DNA of 52,268 bases from Eubacterium sp. (GCA_022764165.1 JALERM010000138.1:1-52268), one strand, 5' to 3'. Shown: positions 7,105 through 17,346, counted from the first letter of the stretch. The notes: generated by a model from the letters alone, not told the origin. Numbers and translations are program-made.

Positions 7105-9027
7105 ATGGGAAAAGTGATGAGATTATCTTCATTAGTCAGTGACGGGATGATTCTCCAGAGAGATGTAGAAAACAGTATCTGGGGATATGGTGAAAAGGGA
7201 AGAACGGTAGAACTGTCTTTTGAAAATTTTCAGGTTAAAACCATCTGTGGTGATGACGGATACTTTGAACTGATGATACCGGAAATGCCTGCCGGCGGTC
7301 CGTGGGAGTTCAGGATGACAGATGGGGAAGAAGAACTTGTGATTCATGATGTACTGTTTGGTGATGTATTTCTTCTGGGAGGGCAGTCTAATATGGAACT
7401 GCCAATTGAGCGGGTGATGGACCGGTATGCAGATGAAATTCTGCATACTTCAGAGGATGAAATCCGCATGTTCGAAGTCCCCAAGGAATATGTGTTTGGA
7501 GAAAAACGTCAGGAATTGGAAAAGGGCTGCTGGATTAAAGCGAAAGGAGAAGAACTGCAGCTGTTCAGTGCTGTGGGATATTTTGCTGCAAAAGAAATTC
7601 ATGACAGGGAAAGAATACCGGTTGGACTTCTGCAGACTGCTGTGGGAGGTACACCGGTGAAATCCTGGTGCAGCGAGGAGACTGTTACAGCTCTGGGTTA
7701 TGATGCTGCGGAGATTGAAGAATGCCGCCAGAAAGGATATCCGGAAGCGACCATCAAAGCGGAAGAAGAAAGAGAGCTTTGGTGGAGAAAAGAGGCGTTG
7801 AAGGAATCCGGTGTGGATTGTGCTACAGATAGTAAGGGCAGTTTTTGTATTCCGGGATTCTTTGAAAATACTGTGTTGGATCAATTTTATGGCGGATTGC
7901 GCTTTACAAAAACCTTTGTCCTGGATGAAAAAGATGAACCGGAAAAAGGAGAAGCTATTCTTTATTTCGGTGCTATGATTGATGCAGATAAGATTTTAAT
8001 TAATGGCACATTGATCGGTGAGACGGAATACCAGTACCCACCCAGAATTTATCGGATACCGGAGGGAATCCTTCATGCTGGAGAAAATATCATTGAAGTA
8101 AAATTGATGGTTTTCAGACAGGAAGGAGGCTTTGTACCTGGAAAGGTGTATGAACTTTGCTTTGGCAGTAATCTGGAGAAAAAGGTTTCTCTTTCCGGTG
8201 ACTGGAATTATGAAATCATCCACCGGATGGAATCGCTGCCGCAGATGACATTTTTCCAGTATAAAGCATGTGGACTTTATCAGGGAATGCTCTATCCCAT
8301 CAGAAGATGGAAAATCAAAGGATGTTTCTTTTATCAGGGTGAATCCAATACCGGGCGGCCGGAAACCTATGAGGAGGAATTTGGCACGATGATCGAGGAA
8401 TGGAGAACCCTCTGGCAGATGCCGGATATGCCGTTCATTTTCGTTCAGCTGGCAGGATTTTCTGATGGCAAACTTTATACGAACGGCATACAGTGGGCAA
8501 GACTTCGTGAGGCGCAGAGAAAAACAGCCGGTTTGCCGTATGCCATGATGGTACAGGCTTATGACCTGGGAGAATACAACGATCTGCATCCTACCGATAA
8601 GAAAACAGTCGGCGTACGTGCAGCACTTGCGGCAGAAACATTGATTTATGGCAGAAACGTATCATACCGAAATCCGGAGCTTGCTGCAGCCATTAGAAAT
8701 ACTGGAAGTATAAAGTTTGTTTTTGAACCGTCAGGCATTGTATTGCATACAGAGAAAAGAACTCCGGATCTGAAAGAAGTACCGGGAGTTTCTCTGCGAC
8801 AGGATAAGAATGAACCGGTCAGAGGTTTTGATATTATTTGTAAAGATGGAAGCCGTAAGGCAGTTGAGGGAAGACTGACAGGAGAAAATACTGTCGAAGT
8901 ATCCATAACGGAAGACGCCGCTGGAGTATCCTATGCATGGAATGACTGTCCGTGGGAAGCAAATTTATACAGTGATGAGGAATTGCCGGTAGTTCCTTTC
9001 CAGATTATATTTCAGGAGATACCATAA
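7105..9027 (+). CDS. SASA/SGNH carbohydrate esterase with inserted beta domain
   Basis: A 640-residue protein of the sialate O-acetylesterase-like SGNH fold. The serine block GGQSNMELP places the nucleophile at Ser95; the block FFYQGESNTGRPE lies near residue 411 and the DLHP block near residue 493. Between the first and second blocks sits a roughly 120-residue insertion (about 265-385) with jelly-roll character (FGAMIDADKILINGTLIGET, then LHAGENIIEVKL), like a GH2-type sugar-binding domain. This split layout resembles CE20-type acetyl-hemicellulose esterases. In this operon, removal of acetyl groups from xylo-oligosaccharides in the cytoplasm is the natural inference. There is no signal peptide. 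The start could be 7105 or the ATG at 7117; GGAAAGG precedes both. Confidence 0.87.
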   Translation: MGKVMRLSSLVSDGMILQRDVENSIWGYGEKGRTVELSFENFQVKTICGDDGYFELMIPEMPAGGPWEFRMTDGEEELVIHDVLFGDVFLLGGQSNMELPIERVMDRYADEILHTSEDEIRMFEVPKEYVFGEKRQELEKGCWIKAKGEELQLFSAVGYFAAKEIHDRERIPVGLLQTAVGGTPVKSWCSEETVTALGYDAAEIEECRQKGYPEATIKAEEERELWWRKEALKESGVDCATDSKGSFCIPGFFENTVLDQFYGGLRFTKTFVLDEKDEPEKGEAILYFGAMIDADKILINGTLIGETEYQYPPRIYRIPEGILHAGENIIEVKLMVFRQEGGFVPGKVYELCFGSNLEKKVSLSGDWNYEIIHRMESLPQMTFFQYKACGLYQGMLYPIRRWKIKGCFFYQGESNTGRPETYEEEFGTMIEEWRTLWQMPDMPFIFVQLAGFSDGKLYTNGIQWARLREAQRKTAGLPYAMMVQAYDLGEYNDLHPTDKKTVGVRAALAAETLIYGRNVSYRNPELAAAIRNTGSIKFVFEPSGIVLHTEKRTPDLKEVPGVSLRQDKNEPVRGFDIICKDGSRKAVEGRLTGENTVEVSITEDAAGVSYAWNDCPWEANLYSDEELPVVPFQIIFQEIP

Positions 9028-9030
9028 GAA

Positions 9031-11907
9031 ATGAAAATATTTGATGGTGGGTACTGTGTACCTTTTCTGGTAGAGGAAGATGCTTTTGAAGGTGTAAAAA
9101 GGATTGCCGGGAAGGTTGCCGGAGACATGAAACTTGTCTCCGGTATAAAACCAGAGATTTTATCTCGCATAGATGATGGTGTGAGAGAACTTATATTGTT
9201 TGCAACCATCGGGAAAAGCAGAATTCTGGATTTATTGATAGAAAATGGAAGCATTCAGCGGGAAATGATTGAAGGAAAACGGGAAGTATACGGAGTCCGG
9301 GTGCTGGAGGGAGAACATTGTCTTGGGGACTTAGAAGGAATTGGCAGGGTTGAAAAAGCTCTTATCATTTACGGCAGTGATAAGAGAGGAACGATTTATG
9401 GGATGTTCCAGCTCTCAGAATGGATGGGTGTCAGTTCTCTGGTGTTCTGGGGAGATGCAAAACCTGTTCACAAAGACGCCATGTCCCTGGATATTTCTGT
9501 GGAAATGATATCCAAAGAACCTTCTGTCCGTTATCGTGGTTTTTTCATCAATGATGAATGGCCATGTTTTGGAAACTGGACATTTCATCATTATGGCGGT
9601 TTTACAGCAGAGATGTATGACAAGGTATTTGAACTGCTTCTGAGGCTTAAGGGAAATTATCTCTGGCCCGCCATGTGGACCTCTTCCTTTGCTCTGGATG
9701 GTCCGGGTGCGGCAAACGAAGAACTGGCAGATATTTATGGGGTGATTATGGGAAATTCCCACCATGAACCATGTCTGAGAGCCGGTGAAGAGTGGGATAT
9801 CTATCGTGGTGCAGACAGTGTCTATGGCAATGACTGGAATTATGTCATAAATAAAGAAGGTCTTCTCCGCTACTGGGAAGACGGATTAAAGCGGAGTGGA
9901 AAATATGAGAATATCATCACTGTGGGTATGCGTGGAGAGCGTGACAGTACCATGGAAGGACCCAAAACGCTGGAGGAACATATTGAACTTTTAAAGGACA
10001 TTATCAGGAACCAGAAATGTCTGATTAATCGCCGTGTGCAGCGGGAAAATGGAAATGTCCCCATGCTTCTTGCTGTTTATAAAGAGGTGGAAGAGTATTT
10101 TTATGGCAGTAAAGAGATCCCGGGTTTGAAAGAATGGGAAGGTCTTTCTGATATTATTCTTATGTTTTGTGAAGATAATTTCGGTCATATGCGTTATCTG
10201 CCCGATGAGACAATGAAAAAACATCAGGGTGGTTTCGGGATGTATTATCATCTTGATTATCATGGCAGTCCAGTCTCTTACGAATGGATTAACAGCACTC
10301 CGCTGACTGCTATCTGGGAGCAGATGACACTTGCTTATGAACATGGAATCAAAGATGTCTGGATGGTTAATGTGGGCGATTTAAAAGGAAATGAATTCCC
10401 GTTGTCTTACTTTATGGCACTTGCGTATGACTTTGACAGGTGGGGAAGCACAGCACCAAATCAAACCAGAATGTTTACAGAACAGTGGCTTGGCATCCAG
10501 TTTGGCAGTGTGATTTCTAAGCGGCAGTGTAAAGAGCTGGAGGAGGTATTGACGAAAGGTACAGAACTGATCAGCAGGTGCAGGCCTGAAGCACTGAGAA
10601 CGGAAACCTATCATCCATATCATTATGGCGAGGCAGACAAAGTGCTTCAGGAGACAGAGATTCTCAGAGAAAAACTGGACAGACTGGAACAGGAACTGCC
10701 TGCTGAAAGCCTTCCCGCATTCTACAGTATGATTTATGATAATCTGACAAAGGGAATCAATCTGATTCAAATGCAGATTTATGCAGGGAAAAATCATCAT
10801 TATGCGAGACAGGGGAAAAAGTATGCCAATTATTTTGGTGAAAAGCTGTCAGAATGTATCAGGCAGGACCAAACACTGACAGACCTTGCCATGAAGCGAT
10901 GGAACGGGAAATGGTATGGCATGGGCATGGGAAGTCATGTGGGATTTCGTAAATGGAATGAAGATGGCTGCCGATATCCGGTGAGAATGTATGTGGAACC
11001 TTTTGGAAAACCTCGCCTGATGGTTTCACGTGCAGATGATGACAGAATCCTTGTGAAAAATTATGGGATCTGTGAATCAATGGAAATCCGAGATTTTCTC
11101 TATGCGGGAAATCGTGAGGTCATCCTTGAAGTGGCGAATGACGGTGAAGGCTCTTTTCTCTGTGAAATAGAAGCAGAACCCTGTAAATGGCTGAAACTGG
11201 AAATGAGCAGCAGAGAGGTAAAAGATCAGGAAATTCTCAAGCTGATTTGCTGCCCGGGTTTATTGCCTGAGGATGAAGAAACTTGTAATGTGAGAATTTC
11301 TGATGGTGATGCAGTGGTGGAACTGAAAGTGTACGGAAAAAAAGTGAATATCGATGATGTTCCGGAAATGACATTCTTTGAGAATGATGGTATGATTACT
11401 GTTTTGGCAGAACATTTTGCCGGATGTACACAGGGTGCCGTTCAGGTACTCAGGGATTATGGGCTTTGCCAAAGTGCTGTCCGGGCAGTTGTGGTGAATG
11501 CTGATGGGAAAGGAAGCGAAGAAAAAACGGTTATCTCCTATTATTTGATGGCTGAGGAAGATGCTGTATATACAGCAGAAATCTGGACATCACCATCAAA
11601 TCCTGACGTACCTGGAGACCATCTGTCTCTTGCGGTGAGAAATGCAACAACAGGTGAACTATGGAAAAAGGCAGACACCGTTCCAGAGAACTATCGGGCG
11701 GGAAATCCGGATGATGATTTCTGGGCTGCGGGTGTCATAGAACAGGTTCATAAAACCTGCGTACCGATTTATCTGCACAAAGGATTCAATGAAGTGCAAA
11801 TAGAACTTTTAAGCAAAATTCCTGCTGTAGAAAAAATTATTTTCTACAGGGAAGGCACCACCCCCCGGATCTCATGTATGGGTCCTGCAGAAAGCTGGAA
11901 GAGATAG
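9031..11907 (+). CDS. GH115 xylan alpha-1,2-glucuronidase
   Basis: A 958-residue enzyme of GH115, which removes (4-O-methyl)glucuronic acid from internal or terminal xylose residues. Supporting motifs are RYRGFFINDEWP (near residue 167), GNYLWPAMWTSSF (near 208), VGMRGERDSTMEG and FCEDNFGHMRYLPDE, followed by the long helical and C-terminal beta domains (ending FNEVQIELLSKIPAVEKI). The length fits full-size family members. It starts 4 nt after the esterase stop, so the two are translationally linked. Many characterised GH115 enzymes are secreted; this one has no signal peptide, implying action on imported oligosaccharides. Confidence 0.92.
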   Translation: MKIFDGGYCVPFLVEEDAFEGVKRIAGKVAGDMKLVSGIKPEILSRIDDGVRELILFATIGKSRILDLLIENGSIQREMIEGKREVYGVRVLEGEHCLGDLEGIGRVEKALIIYGSDKRGTIYGMFQLSEWMGVSSLVFWGDAKPVHKDAMSLDISVEMISKEPSVRYRGFFINDEWPCFGNWTFHHYGGFTAEMYDKVFELLLRLKGNYLWPAMWTSSFALDGPGAANEELADIYGVIMGNSHHEPCLRAGEEWDIYRGADSVYGNDWNYVINKEGLLRYWEDGLKRSGKYENIITVGMRGERDSTMEGPKTLEEHIELLKDIIRNQKCLINRRVQRENGNVPMLLAVYKEVEEYFYGSKEIPGLKEWEGLSDIILMFCEDNFGHMRYLPDETMKKHQGGFGMYYHLDYHGSPVSYEWINSTPLTAIWEQMTLAYEHGIKDVWMVNVGDLKGNEFPLSYFMALAYDFDRWGSTAPNQTRMFTEQWLGIQFGSVISKRQCKELEEVLTKGTELISRCRPEALRTETYHPYHYGEADKVLQETEILREKLDRLEQELPAESLPAFYSMIYDNLTKGINLIQMQIYAGKNHHYARQGKKYANYFGEKLSECIRQDQTLTDLAMKRWNGKWYGMGMGSHVGFRKWNEDGCRYPVRMYVEPFGKPRLMVSRADDDRILVKNYGICESMEIRDFLYAGNREVILEVANDGEGSFLCEIEAEPCKWLKLEMSSREVKDQEILKLICCPGLLPEDEETCNVRISDGDAVVELKVYGKKVNIDDVPEMTFFENDGMITVLAEHFAGCTQGAVQVLRDYGLCQSAVRAVVVNADGKGSEEKTVISYYLMAEEDAVYTAEIWTSPSNPDVPGDHLSLAVRNATTGELWKKADTVPENYRAGNPDDDFWAAGVIEQVHKTCVPIYLHKGFNEVQIELLSKIPAVEKIIFYREGTTPRISCMGPAESWKR

Positions 11908-11958
11908 TGCTGGATGTTTGAGACATGATATGGTATGATAGCCACAGGAGGGCAGCGT

Positions 11959-13746
11959 ATGAAGAGACTGATTGTTAGATTAGAACATATTATGAATGAC
12001 TTTAACCTGAAGAAAAAGCTTCATATCCTGTATATCTACTGTATGTTGATACCACTTATCATTACAGACAGCGTCATCTTATTTATAGTGGTTCAATCCG
12101 AGAGAGTGGAGCAGCGGCATGTGATGGAAAATGATGCAAGTGCTGTTATTTATAATCTTTCCCGGGAAGTGGAAAATGCCGCAATGAAAGCAAAAAATAT
12201 TTACATGAACGAGTATATCGAGGAGTTTCTGAACCGGCAGTATGAGACTCCTCTGGATTATGTGACGGGGCATCAGGCTTTTGTGAAGAATTCACTGTTT
12301 GAGACCAGTATGGGTACGGATAATACAGTGGTTACGATTTATGCGGACAATGATACCATTATCAATGGCGGACATTTTATCCGGCTGTCTGATGTGCGGG
12401 AGACAGAGTGGTACAGGCATTTACAGGAATCGGGAAATAATTCGGTACTGTATTTTTATTATGACCAGTGGAAAAGTCCTGCAGTGCAGCCGCGGCGCAG
12501 TGTGCTGTTTATCCGGAAGTTGAATTTTTTTGGTCAGGACAGCTGTGAAAAAATAGTGACAATTGAAATGGATTACAGCAGTCTTGCACGCAATCTGGAT
12601 AATATGAATTACGAGTCAGAGGTCTATATATGTAAAGATAATCAGATTTTGCTTTCTAATAACGGATACAATCAGCCAGGGAGGCCTTTTAGTGAATGGA
12701 AGGAAAGTATGAATGCGGATTATCAGAAGGAGTATCATGCATATGGAGAAAATCTGCAGATCGCGGTCTGTAAAAGAAGTGGTGGGATACGGGCACAGAT
12801 AGGGAATCATATGCTGTTGATTGTTTTTCTGGTGTTGATTAATACGGTGATGCCGTGGATTCTGATGCGGCTTATTAATCGCTCTTTTACTGCCAGGGTA
12901 GAAGAATTGAGTAAAGCATTCGATCACGTAGATGCGGATCATCTTCAGGAAATTCCGTATGTACGGGGGAAAGATGAAATAGGCAGTCTGATGCTCAATT
13001 ATAATCACATGGCATCCCGCCTGAATGATCTGATTCAGACGGTGTATAAAGATCGTCTGAGAGAACAGGAGATGGATATTGCCAGACAGAATGCAGAACT
13101 TCTGGCACTGCAGAGTCAGGTGAATCCTCACTTCCTGTTTAATGCCCTGGAGAGCATCCGGATGCACAGTATCTTAAAGAAAGAGTATGAAACTGCGGAT
13201 ATGGTGGGAAAACTGGCCGTGATGGAACGTCAGAATGTGGATTGGAGTACAGATTTTGTCAGAATGAAAAAGGAACTGGAATTTGTGGAGGCATATCTGG
13301 GACTTCAAAAGTATCGTTTTGGAGACAGAATTTCCTATGAGCTGGACATAGAACCGGAATGTGAGGATATTCAGATTCCAAGACTGACTTTCGTAACTTT
13401 TGTGGAAAATGCATGTGTACACGGGATTGAGAGTAAAACAGCTTCCTGCTGGATTTTTGTCCGGGTTTATCGTAAACATGAGGATATCTGGATCGAAGTG
13501 GAGGATACCGGAAGAGGTATGGATGAGGACAAAGTGGCTGAAATAAAGGAAAAGATGTGTAATGCAAGCATCGAGAAACTAAGAGAAAAGGGGCGTGTAG
13601 GTATTATCAATGCCTGCCTCAGATTGAAAATGATAACGGATAACAAAGTGTGTTTTCATATAGAGAGTGAAGTGGGAATCGGTACTACTATTCAGATCAG
13701 GATGCCGATAGACTCTCTGGATGATAGAATACAGATGCACAGATAA
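11959..13746 (+). CDS. Sensor histidine kinase, YesM/LytS family
   Basis: A 595-residue membrane kinase. A transmembrane helix near residues 20-45 (LIITDSVILFIVV), a large extracellular dCACHE-like sensor region, a second membrane helix (LLIVFLVLINTVMPWILM) and a HAMP segment (VRGKDEIGSLMLNYNHM) lead to the His-kinase box. The phosphorylated residue is His391 in QSQVNPHFLFNALE. The ATPase part shows TFVTFVENACVHGIE and EDTGRGMDE. I chose the ATG at 11959 because ACAGGAGGG lies 7 nt upstream. It is paired with the AraC-type response regulator at 13797. In Lachnospiraceae such pairs sense oligosaccharides or their binding proteins and activate adjacent ABC and GH genes. Confidence 0.93.
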   Translation: MKRLIVRLEHIMNDFNLKKKLHILYIYCMLIPLIITDSVILFIVVQSERVEQRHVMENDASAVIYNLSREVENAAMKAKNIYMNEYIEEFLNRQYETPLDYVTGHQAFVKNSLFETSMGTDNTVVTIYADNDTIINGGHFIRLSDVRETEWYRHLQESGNNSVLYFYYDQWKSPAVQPRRSVLFIRKLNFFGQDSCEKIVTIEMDYSSLARNLDNMNYESEVYICKDNQILLSNNGYNQPGRPFSEWKESMNADYQKEYHAYGENLQIAVCKRSGGIRAQIGNHMLLIVFLVLINTVMPWILMRLINRSFTARVEELSKAFDHVDADHLQEIPYVRGKDEIGSLMLNYNHMASRLNDLIQTVYKDRLREQEMDIARQNAELLALQSQVNPHFLFNALESIRMHSILKKEYETADMVGKLAVMERQNVDWSTDFVRMKKELEFVEAYLGLQKYRFGDRISYELDIEPECEDIQIPRLTFVTFVENACVHGIESKTASCWIFVRVYRKHEDIWIEVEDTGRGMDEDKVAEIKEKMCNASIEKLREKGRVGIINACLRLKMITDNKVCFHIESEVGIGTTIQIRMPIDSLDDRIQMHR

Positions 13747-13796
13747 GACTTCAACAGGGGTCTTGGGAATGGAAAAGAAACAAAGGAGATAAGAAC

Positions 13797-15398
13797 ATGC
13801 TGCGGGTTTTGCTGGTTGATGATGAACCTTTTATTGTACAGGGACTTATGGTGTTTGTTGACTGGGAACAGGAAGGGTATGAGATTGTATATACTGCTGC
13901 CGATGGAGCAGAAGCACTTACATATCTGAAAGAGCATAAGGTGGATCTGGTCATTTCAGACATTAAGATGCCGGTAATGAGTGGACTAGAACTTTTGGAG
14001 ACAATACGCAGAGAAAATATTTCAGATGCTTATTTTATAATTTTAAGTGGTTACAGCGATTTTTCCTATGCACAGCAGGCAATTCGTTATGAATGTATGG
14101 AATATATTTTGAAACCGGTGGAAAAAGAGGAACTTTTGGGTGTACTGCGCAGAGTAGCCAAAGTGTCAGAAGCTGCCAGGGAAAATGAAAAGAAAAAACA
14201 AAAGCTGGAACATGAGTATCTGACCAGAAATATCATTTCACTTCTTCGCGGAAAATACGACCGGGTTAATCTGGAATATATAAAAAGTCATATGAATCTT
14301 TCAGACAGTGTCAGATATGTTTATTTGGAACCCTATAATATAGGAGACATGTCCGAACAGGAGGATGGGGAATACCGTCTGATTCAGAGAAAACTGTATC
14401 AGGCCTGTCAGGATTTCCTGAAAGAAGACAGCAGTCACTGTTTCTTTGATGTGTCCTGGAATGAGAAGAATTACGATATAGGTTTTATTTACTGTGATTA
14501 TATGGCGAAGAACCGGGCAATCAGTGAAGTTGAGTATCTGAGCGACTTTCAGGAGAGTCTTGAACTGGCAATTCAGCGTCCTGTAAAATTGCTGGCGGGT
14601 AAAAAAGTATCAGACATTTCCGGACTCGCAAAATCCTATAGTACCGCCTGTGTATTGAACTCTCTGGAAGCATTTCGTGCAAAAAAGAAAATGTATTTTT
14701 ATGAAGAAGAGGTACAGATTCATAATGGGGGTATTATCCTGTGCAAACAGAGCCTGGATGCGTTGATATCAGCCATTGAGCAAAACGATAAGATACAGAT
14801 CCGTAAATGTGTGGAAAATCTGTATGAAGAAATGCGGCAGATGGGACTTGCCGCAGATACAGTCAATCTTAACATTAATTATTTCCTGTTTCAGCTGATT
14901 TATCTGGCAACCGAGCAGGATGATTGTGTCGATCAGAAAGAAATTCTACATTTCATTGGTGAAAGTACATTTGAAGAGGGAGTCACCAGAGGCAGCAGTG
15001 TGCATATGGTGCATTTTGCTCTGGAGTATGCAGAATATCTGGCTCAGCTTCGCAAAAATATTTCCAGGGGAGGCGTACTTGGAGATATTGAGAAAGAAAT
15101 ACGCGAAAATTATGCAGAGAATCTTACTTTGAGAGAATTGAGTAAAAAGTACTATGTGAACAGTGCTTATCTGGGACAGATATTCCGGAAAAAGTTCGGA
15201 CAGTCATTTAAAGAGTATCTGAATAACTATCGGATGGAGCAGGCAGTTCAGAGACTGTTGTATACCAGTGATAAAATCTATCAGATTGCTCTGGATGTGG
15301 GATATAAAGACTGCGATTATTTTATTAACCGTTTTATTGCGGCAAAGGGATGCACACCTGCAAAGTTCCGCAGACAGGGCGGAGTATTGAAAAACTGA
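13797..15398 (+). CDS. YesN-type response regulator with AraC DNA-binding domain
   Basis: A 533-residue regulator. The receiver domain starts at the N-terminus (RVLLVDDEPFIVQGL) with phospho-acceptor Asp55 in LVISDIKMPVMSG and the conserved Lys in YILKPVEKEEL. A long middle region of unknown fold (about 130-430) is followed by two AraC helix-turn-helix motifs (LRELSKKYYVNSAYLGQIFR and IYQIALDVGYKDCDYFINRF). The ATG at 13797 follows AAAGGAGAT. It forms a two-component pair with the kinase just upstream, and its likely targets include the promoter of the lipoprotein-permease operon beginning at 15598. Confidence 0.94.
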   Translation: MLRVLLVDDEPFIVQGLMVFVDWEQEGYEIVYTAADGAEALTYLKEHKVDLVISDIKMPVMSGLELLETIRRENISDAYFIILSGYSDFSYAQQAIRYECMEYILKPVEKEELLGVLRRVAKVSEAARENEKKKQKLEHEYLTRNIISLLRGKYDRVNLEYIKSHMNLSDSVRYVYLEPYNIGDMSEQEDGEYRLIQRKLYQACQDFLKEDSSHCFFDVSWNEKNYDIGFIYCDYMAKNRAISEVEYLSDFQESLELAIQRPVKLLAGKKVSDISGLAKSYSTACVLNSLEAFRAKKKMYFYEEEVQIHNGGIILCKQSLDALISAIEQNDKIQIRKCVENLYEEMRQMGLAADTVNLNINYFLFQLIYLATEQDDCVDQKEILHFIGESTFEEGVTRGSSVHMVHFALEYAEYLAQLRKNISRGGVLGDIEKEIRENYAENLTLRELSKKYYVNSAYLGQIFRKKFGQSFKEYLNNYRMEQAVQRLLYTSDKIYQIALDVGYKDCDYFINRFIAAKGCTPAKFRRQGGVLKN

Positions 15399-15424
15399 GA
15401 AAATGGAAGAAATTTTCCAACTGA

Positions 15425-15472
15425 AAAAAGACAGGATAAATGATAGGGTTCTATAATTTGTCCTGTCTTTTT
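15425..15472 (+). terminator. Terminator after the two-component system
   Basis: Arms AAAAAGACAGGA (15425-15436) and TCCTGTCTTTTT (15461-15472) form a 12-bp stem ending in a T-run. It separates the regulatory genes from the transporter genes, which must have their own promoter in the 15473-15590 gap. No strong -35/-10 pair is visible there; TTGTTC at 15538 with TATTTA 18 nt later is the best, weak, candidate. Confidence 0.8.
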
Positions 15473-15597
15473 GTATGCTTTGTCCGGTTGAGGTTTTTTT
15501 TGTAGAAGGTACAATATAGTTACTTGATAAGTCGTATTTGTTCTGCAGACGAATAGGAAAATATTTATAGTATCAAAAGAAATAGGAGATGGGGTCT

Positions 15598-17271
15598 ATG
15601 AAAAGAAAATGTTTAATATCCCTTATGCTGTTAGCGGCGGTGTCCATGGCGGCCTGTGGGAAAGCAGAAAAAGAAACAGACACAGGTGCAGAGTCATCTG
15701 ATGGCGAAGTAAAAGAATTTACTGCATTCTTTGCAGTTCCCGGTTCAGAAATCAATGATGATAATGAAATTCAGCAGAAAATTGCTGAGATTACAGGTGC
15801 AAAATGTAAAGAAACATGGCTTACCGGACAGACTGCTGAGGAAGCTGTAGGAACCTTGATCGCCGGTGGTGAGTATCCGGATATGATTGATGGTGGAGAT
15901 GGTATGGCTCAGCTCTATGATGCCGGTGCCTTGGTTGCTTTGGATGACTATATTGATCAGTATCCGAACATTAAAGAGTTCTTTACAGAGGAAGAATGGG
16001 ATAAAATTCGCCAGGAGGATGGACATATTTACTGGATTCCACAGTTCAGTAATATTTACGGTGAGGAAAAAGCAACAACACACAATGATGAAGCATTCTG
16101 GATTCAGACTCGAGTTCTTGAATGGGCAGATTATCCGGATATTCAGACCATGGATGAGTATTTTGATCTGATTGAAAGATACAATGAGGCCAATCCTACA
16201 ATGGAAGATGGTACAACCAATATTCCATACACAATCCTCTGTGATGACTGGCGTTATTTCTGTCTGGAAAATGCACCTCAGTTCCTGGATGGATATCCAA
16301 ATGATGGAAGTGTTATAGTAGATACGGAAACCTTGCAGGTCATTGATTATAATACAACACCTACAGCTAAGAGATACTTCGGAAAATTGAATGAAGAATT
16401 CAAGAAAGGTATTGTAGACCCGGAATCCTTTACACAGACTTATGATGAATATATTGCAAAACTTTCCACCGGACGTGTGCTGGGAATGATCGACCAGTGG
16501 TGGGATTTTGCATATAGTGTAAACGATGCACTGAAACAGCAGGGGCTGGGTGAACAGGGCTGCAACTACGTTCCGCTTCCGATTACAATTGAAAGAGGAA
16601 TTAAAAATCAGTGGCATAACTCCGGTAGTGTTCTGAATGTTGCCACCGGTCTTGCTATTACAACAAGCTGTGATGACGTGGAAGGTGCACTTCAGTTTGT
16701 GAATGATCTTCTTTCTCAGGAAGTACTGGATCTGCGTTCTTGGGGCGTAAAAGGTGTTGACTATGAAGTAGATGAAGATGGTAAATACTATAGAACTCAG
16801 GAAATGAGAGCTCAGGCAGCTGATACTGCTTATAAAGCATCACATATGTGCGGTTATTCTTATTTCCCAGGGTATACCGGAACAAGCCGTGATGGAATCA
16901 ACGCAATGTCTCCACAGTTCCAGCCCGAAGAATTCTATGATGGACTGCCGGATGATGTGAAAACATGTTTCGCTGCCTATGGTGCTGAAACATATGTAGA
17001 CATGCTTGGAACCAGTGAGGCTCCGGGACCATGGTATCCAATGTATTCTTTTTCAAGTTCTATGACAACAAGCACACCTGGTGGTCTTGCATGGACAAAG
17101 ATGGGAGAAATCAAGCATGAATATCTTCCTAAAGTAGTAATGGCATCAGATTTTGAAGATGCATGGGATGAGTATATGAGCGTATATGAAAAATGTAATC
17201 CTCAGGATTTCCTGGAAGAAATGCAGGCAGAACTTGATCGCAGAATGGAAGAAGCCAAGAAGTATCAGTAG
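15598..17271 (+). CDS. ABC-transporter sugar-binding lipoprotein (LplA/YtcQ type)
   Basis: A 557-residue extracellular solute-binding protein. The N-terminus is a lipoprotein signal: MKRKCLISLMLLAAVSMAAC with the lipobox Cys followed by Gly, so the mature protein is anchored to the outer face of the membrane. The family 1 solute-binding fold is seen in GTLIAGGEYPDMIDG, LVALDDYIDQYPNIKEFF and the C-terminal helical lobe. The long form goes with LplB/YtcP permeases, as here. The likely ligand is a decorated xylo-oligosaccharide, inferred from the enzymes around it. Start chosen at 15598 after ATAGGAGATGGGG. A decayed paralogue of this gene lies at 22150-22582. Confidence 0.93.
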   Translation: MKRKCLISLMLLAAVSMAACGKAEKETDTGAESSDGEVKEFTAFFAVPGSEINDDNEIQQKIAEITGAKCKETWLTGQTAEEAVGTLIAGGEYPDMIDGGDGMAQLYDAGALVALDDYIDQYPNIKEFFTEEEWDKIRQEDGHIYWIPQFSNIYGEEKATTHNDEAFWIQTRVLEWADYPDIQTMDEYFDLIERYNEANPTMEDGTTNIPYTILCDDWRYFCLENAPQFLDGYPNDGSVIVDTETLQVIDYNTTPTAKRYFGKLNEEFKKGIVDPESFTQTYDEYIAKLSTGRVLGMIDQWWDFAYSVNDALKQQGLGEQGCNYVPLPITIERGIKNQWHNSGSVLNVATGLAITTSCDDVEGALQFVNDLLSQEVLDLRSWGVKGVDYEVDEDGKYYRTQEMRAQAADTAYKASHMCGYSYFPGYTGTSRDGINAMSPQFQPEEFYDGLPDDVKTCFAAYGAETYVDMLGTSEAPGPWYPMYSFSSSMTTSTPGGLAWTKMGEIKHEYLPKVVMASDFEDAWDEYMSVYEKCNPQDFLEEMQAELDRRMEEAKKYQ

Positions 17272-17289
17272 AATATAAGTGAATAAATC

Positions 17290-17346
17290 GGGCAGATGTC
17301 GGTTTCGGTATCGTGTGACAGACCGATTCATCTGCCCTCTCTTTTT
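17290..17346 (+). terminator. Intra-operon hairpin between binding protein and permeases
   Basis: GGGCAGATGTCGGT (17290-17303) pairs with ACCGA-TT-CATCTGCCC (17322-17337), followed by TCTCTTTTT. It has the form of an intrinsic terminator placed inside the operon. Partial read-through, or 3'-end protection of the upstream message, would give more binding protein than permease, a common design in ABC uptake operons. Confidence 0.75.

Noticed and set aside
15745-16617. 290-codon minus-strand frame opposite the binding protein
   Set aside because: Composition typical of an antisense shadow; the plus strand has a clear lipoprotein gene.
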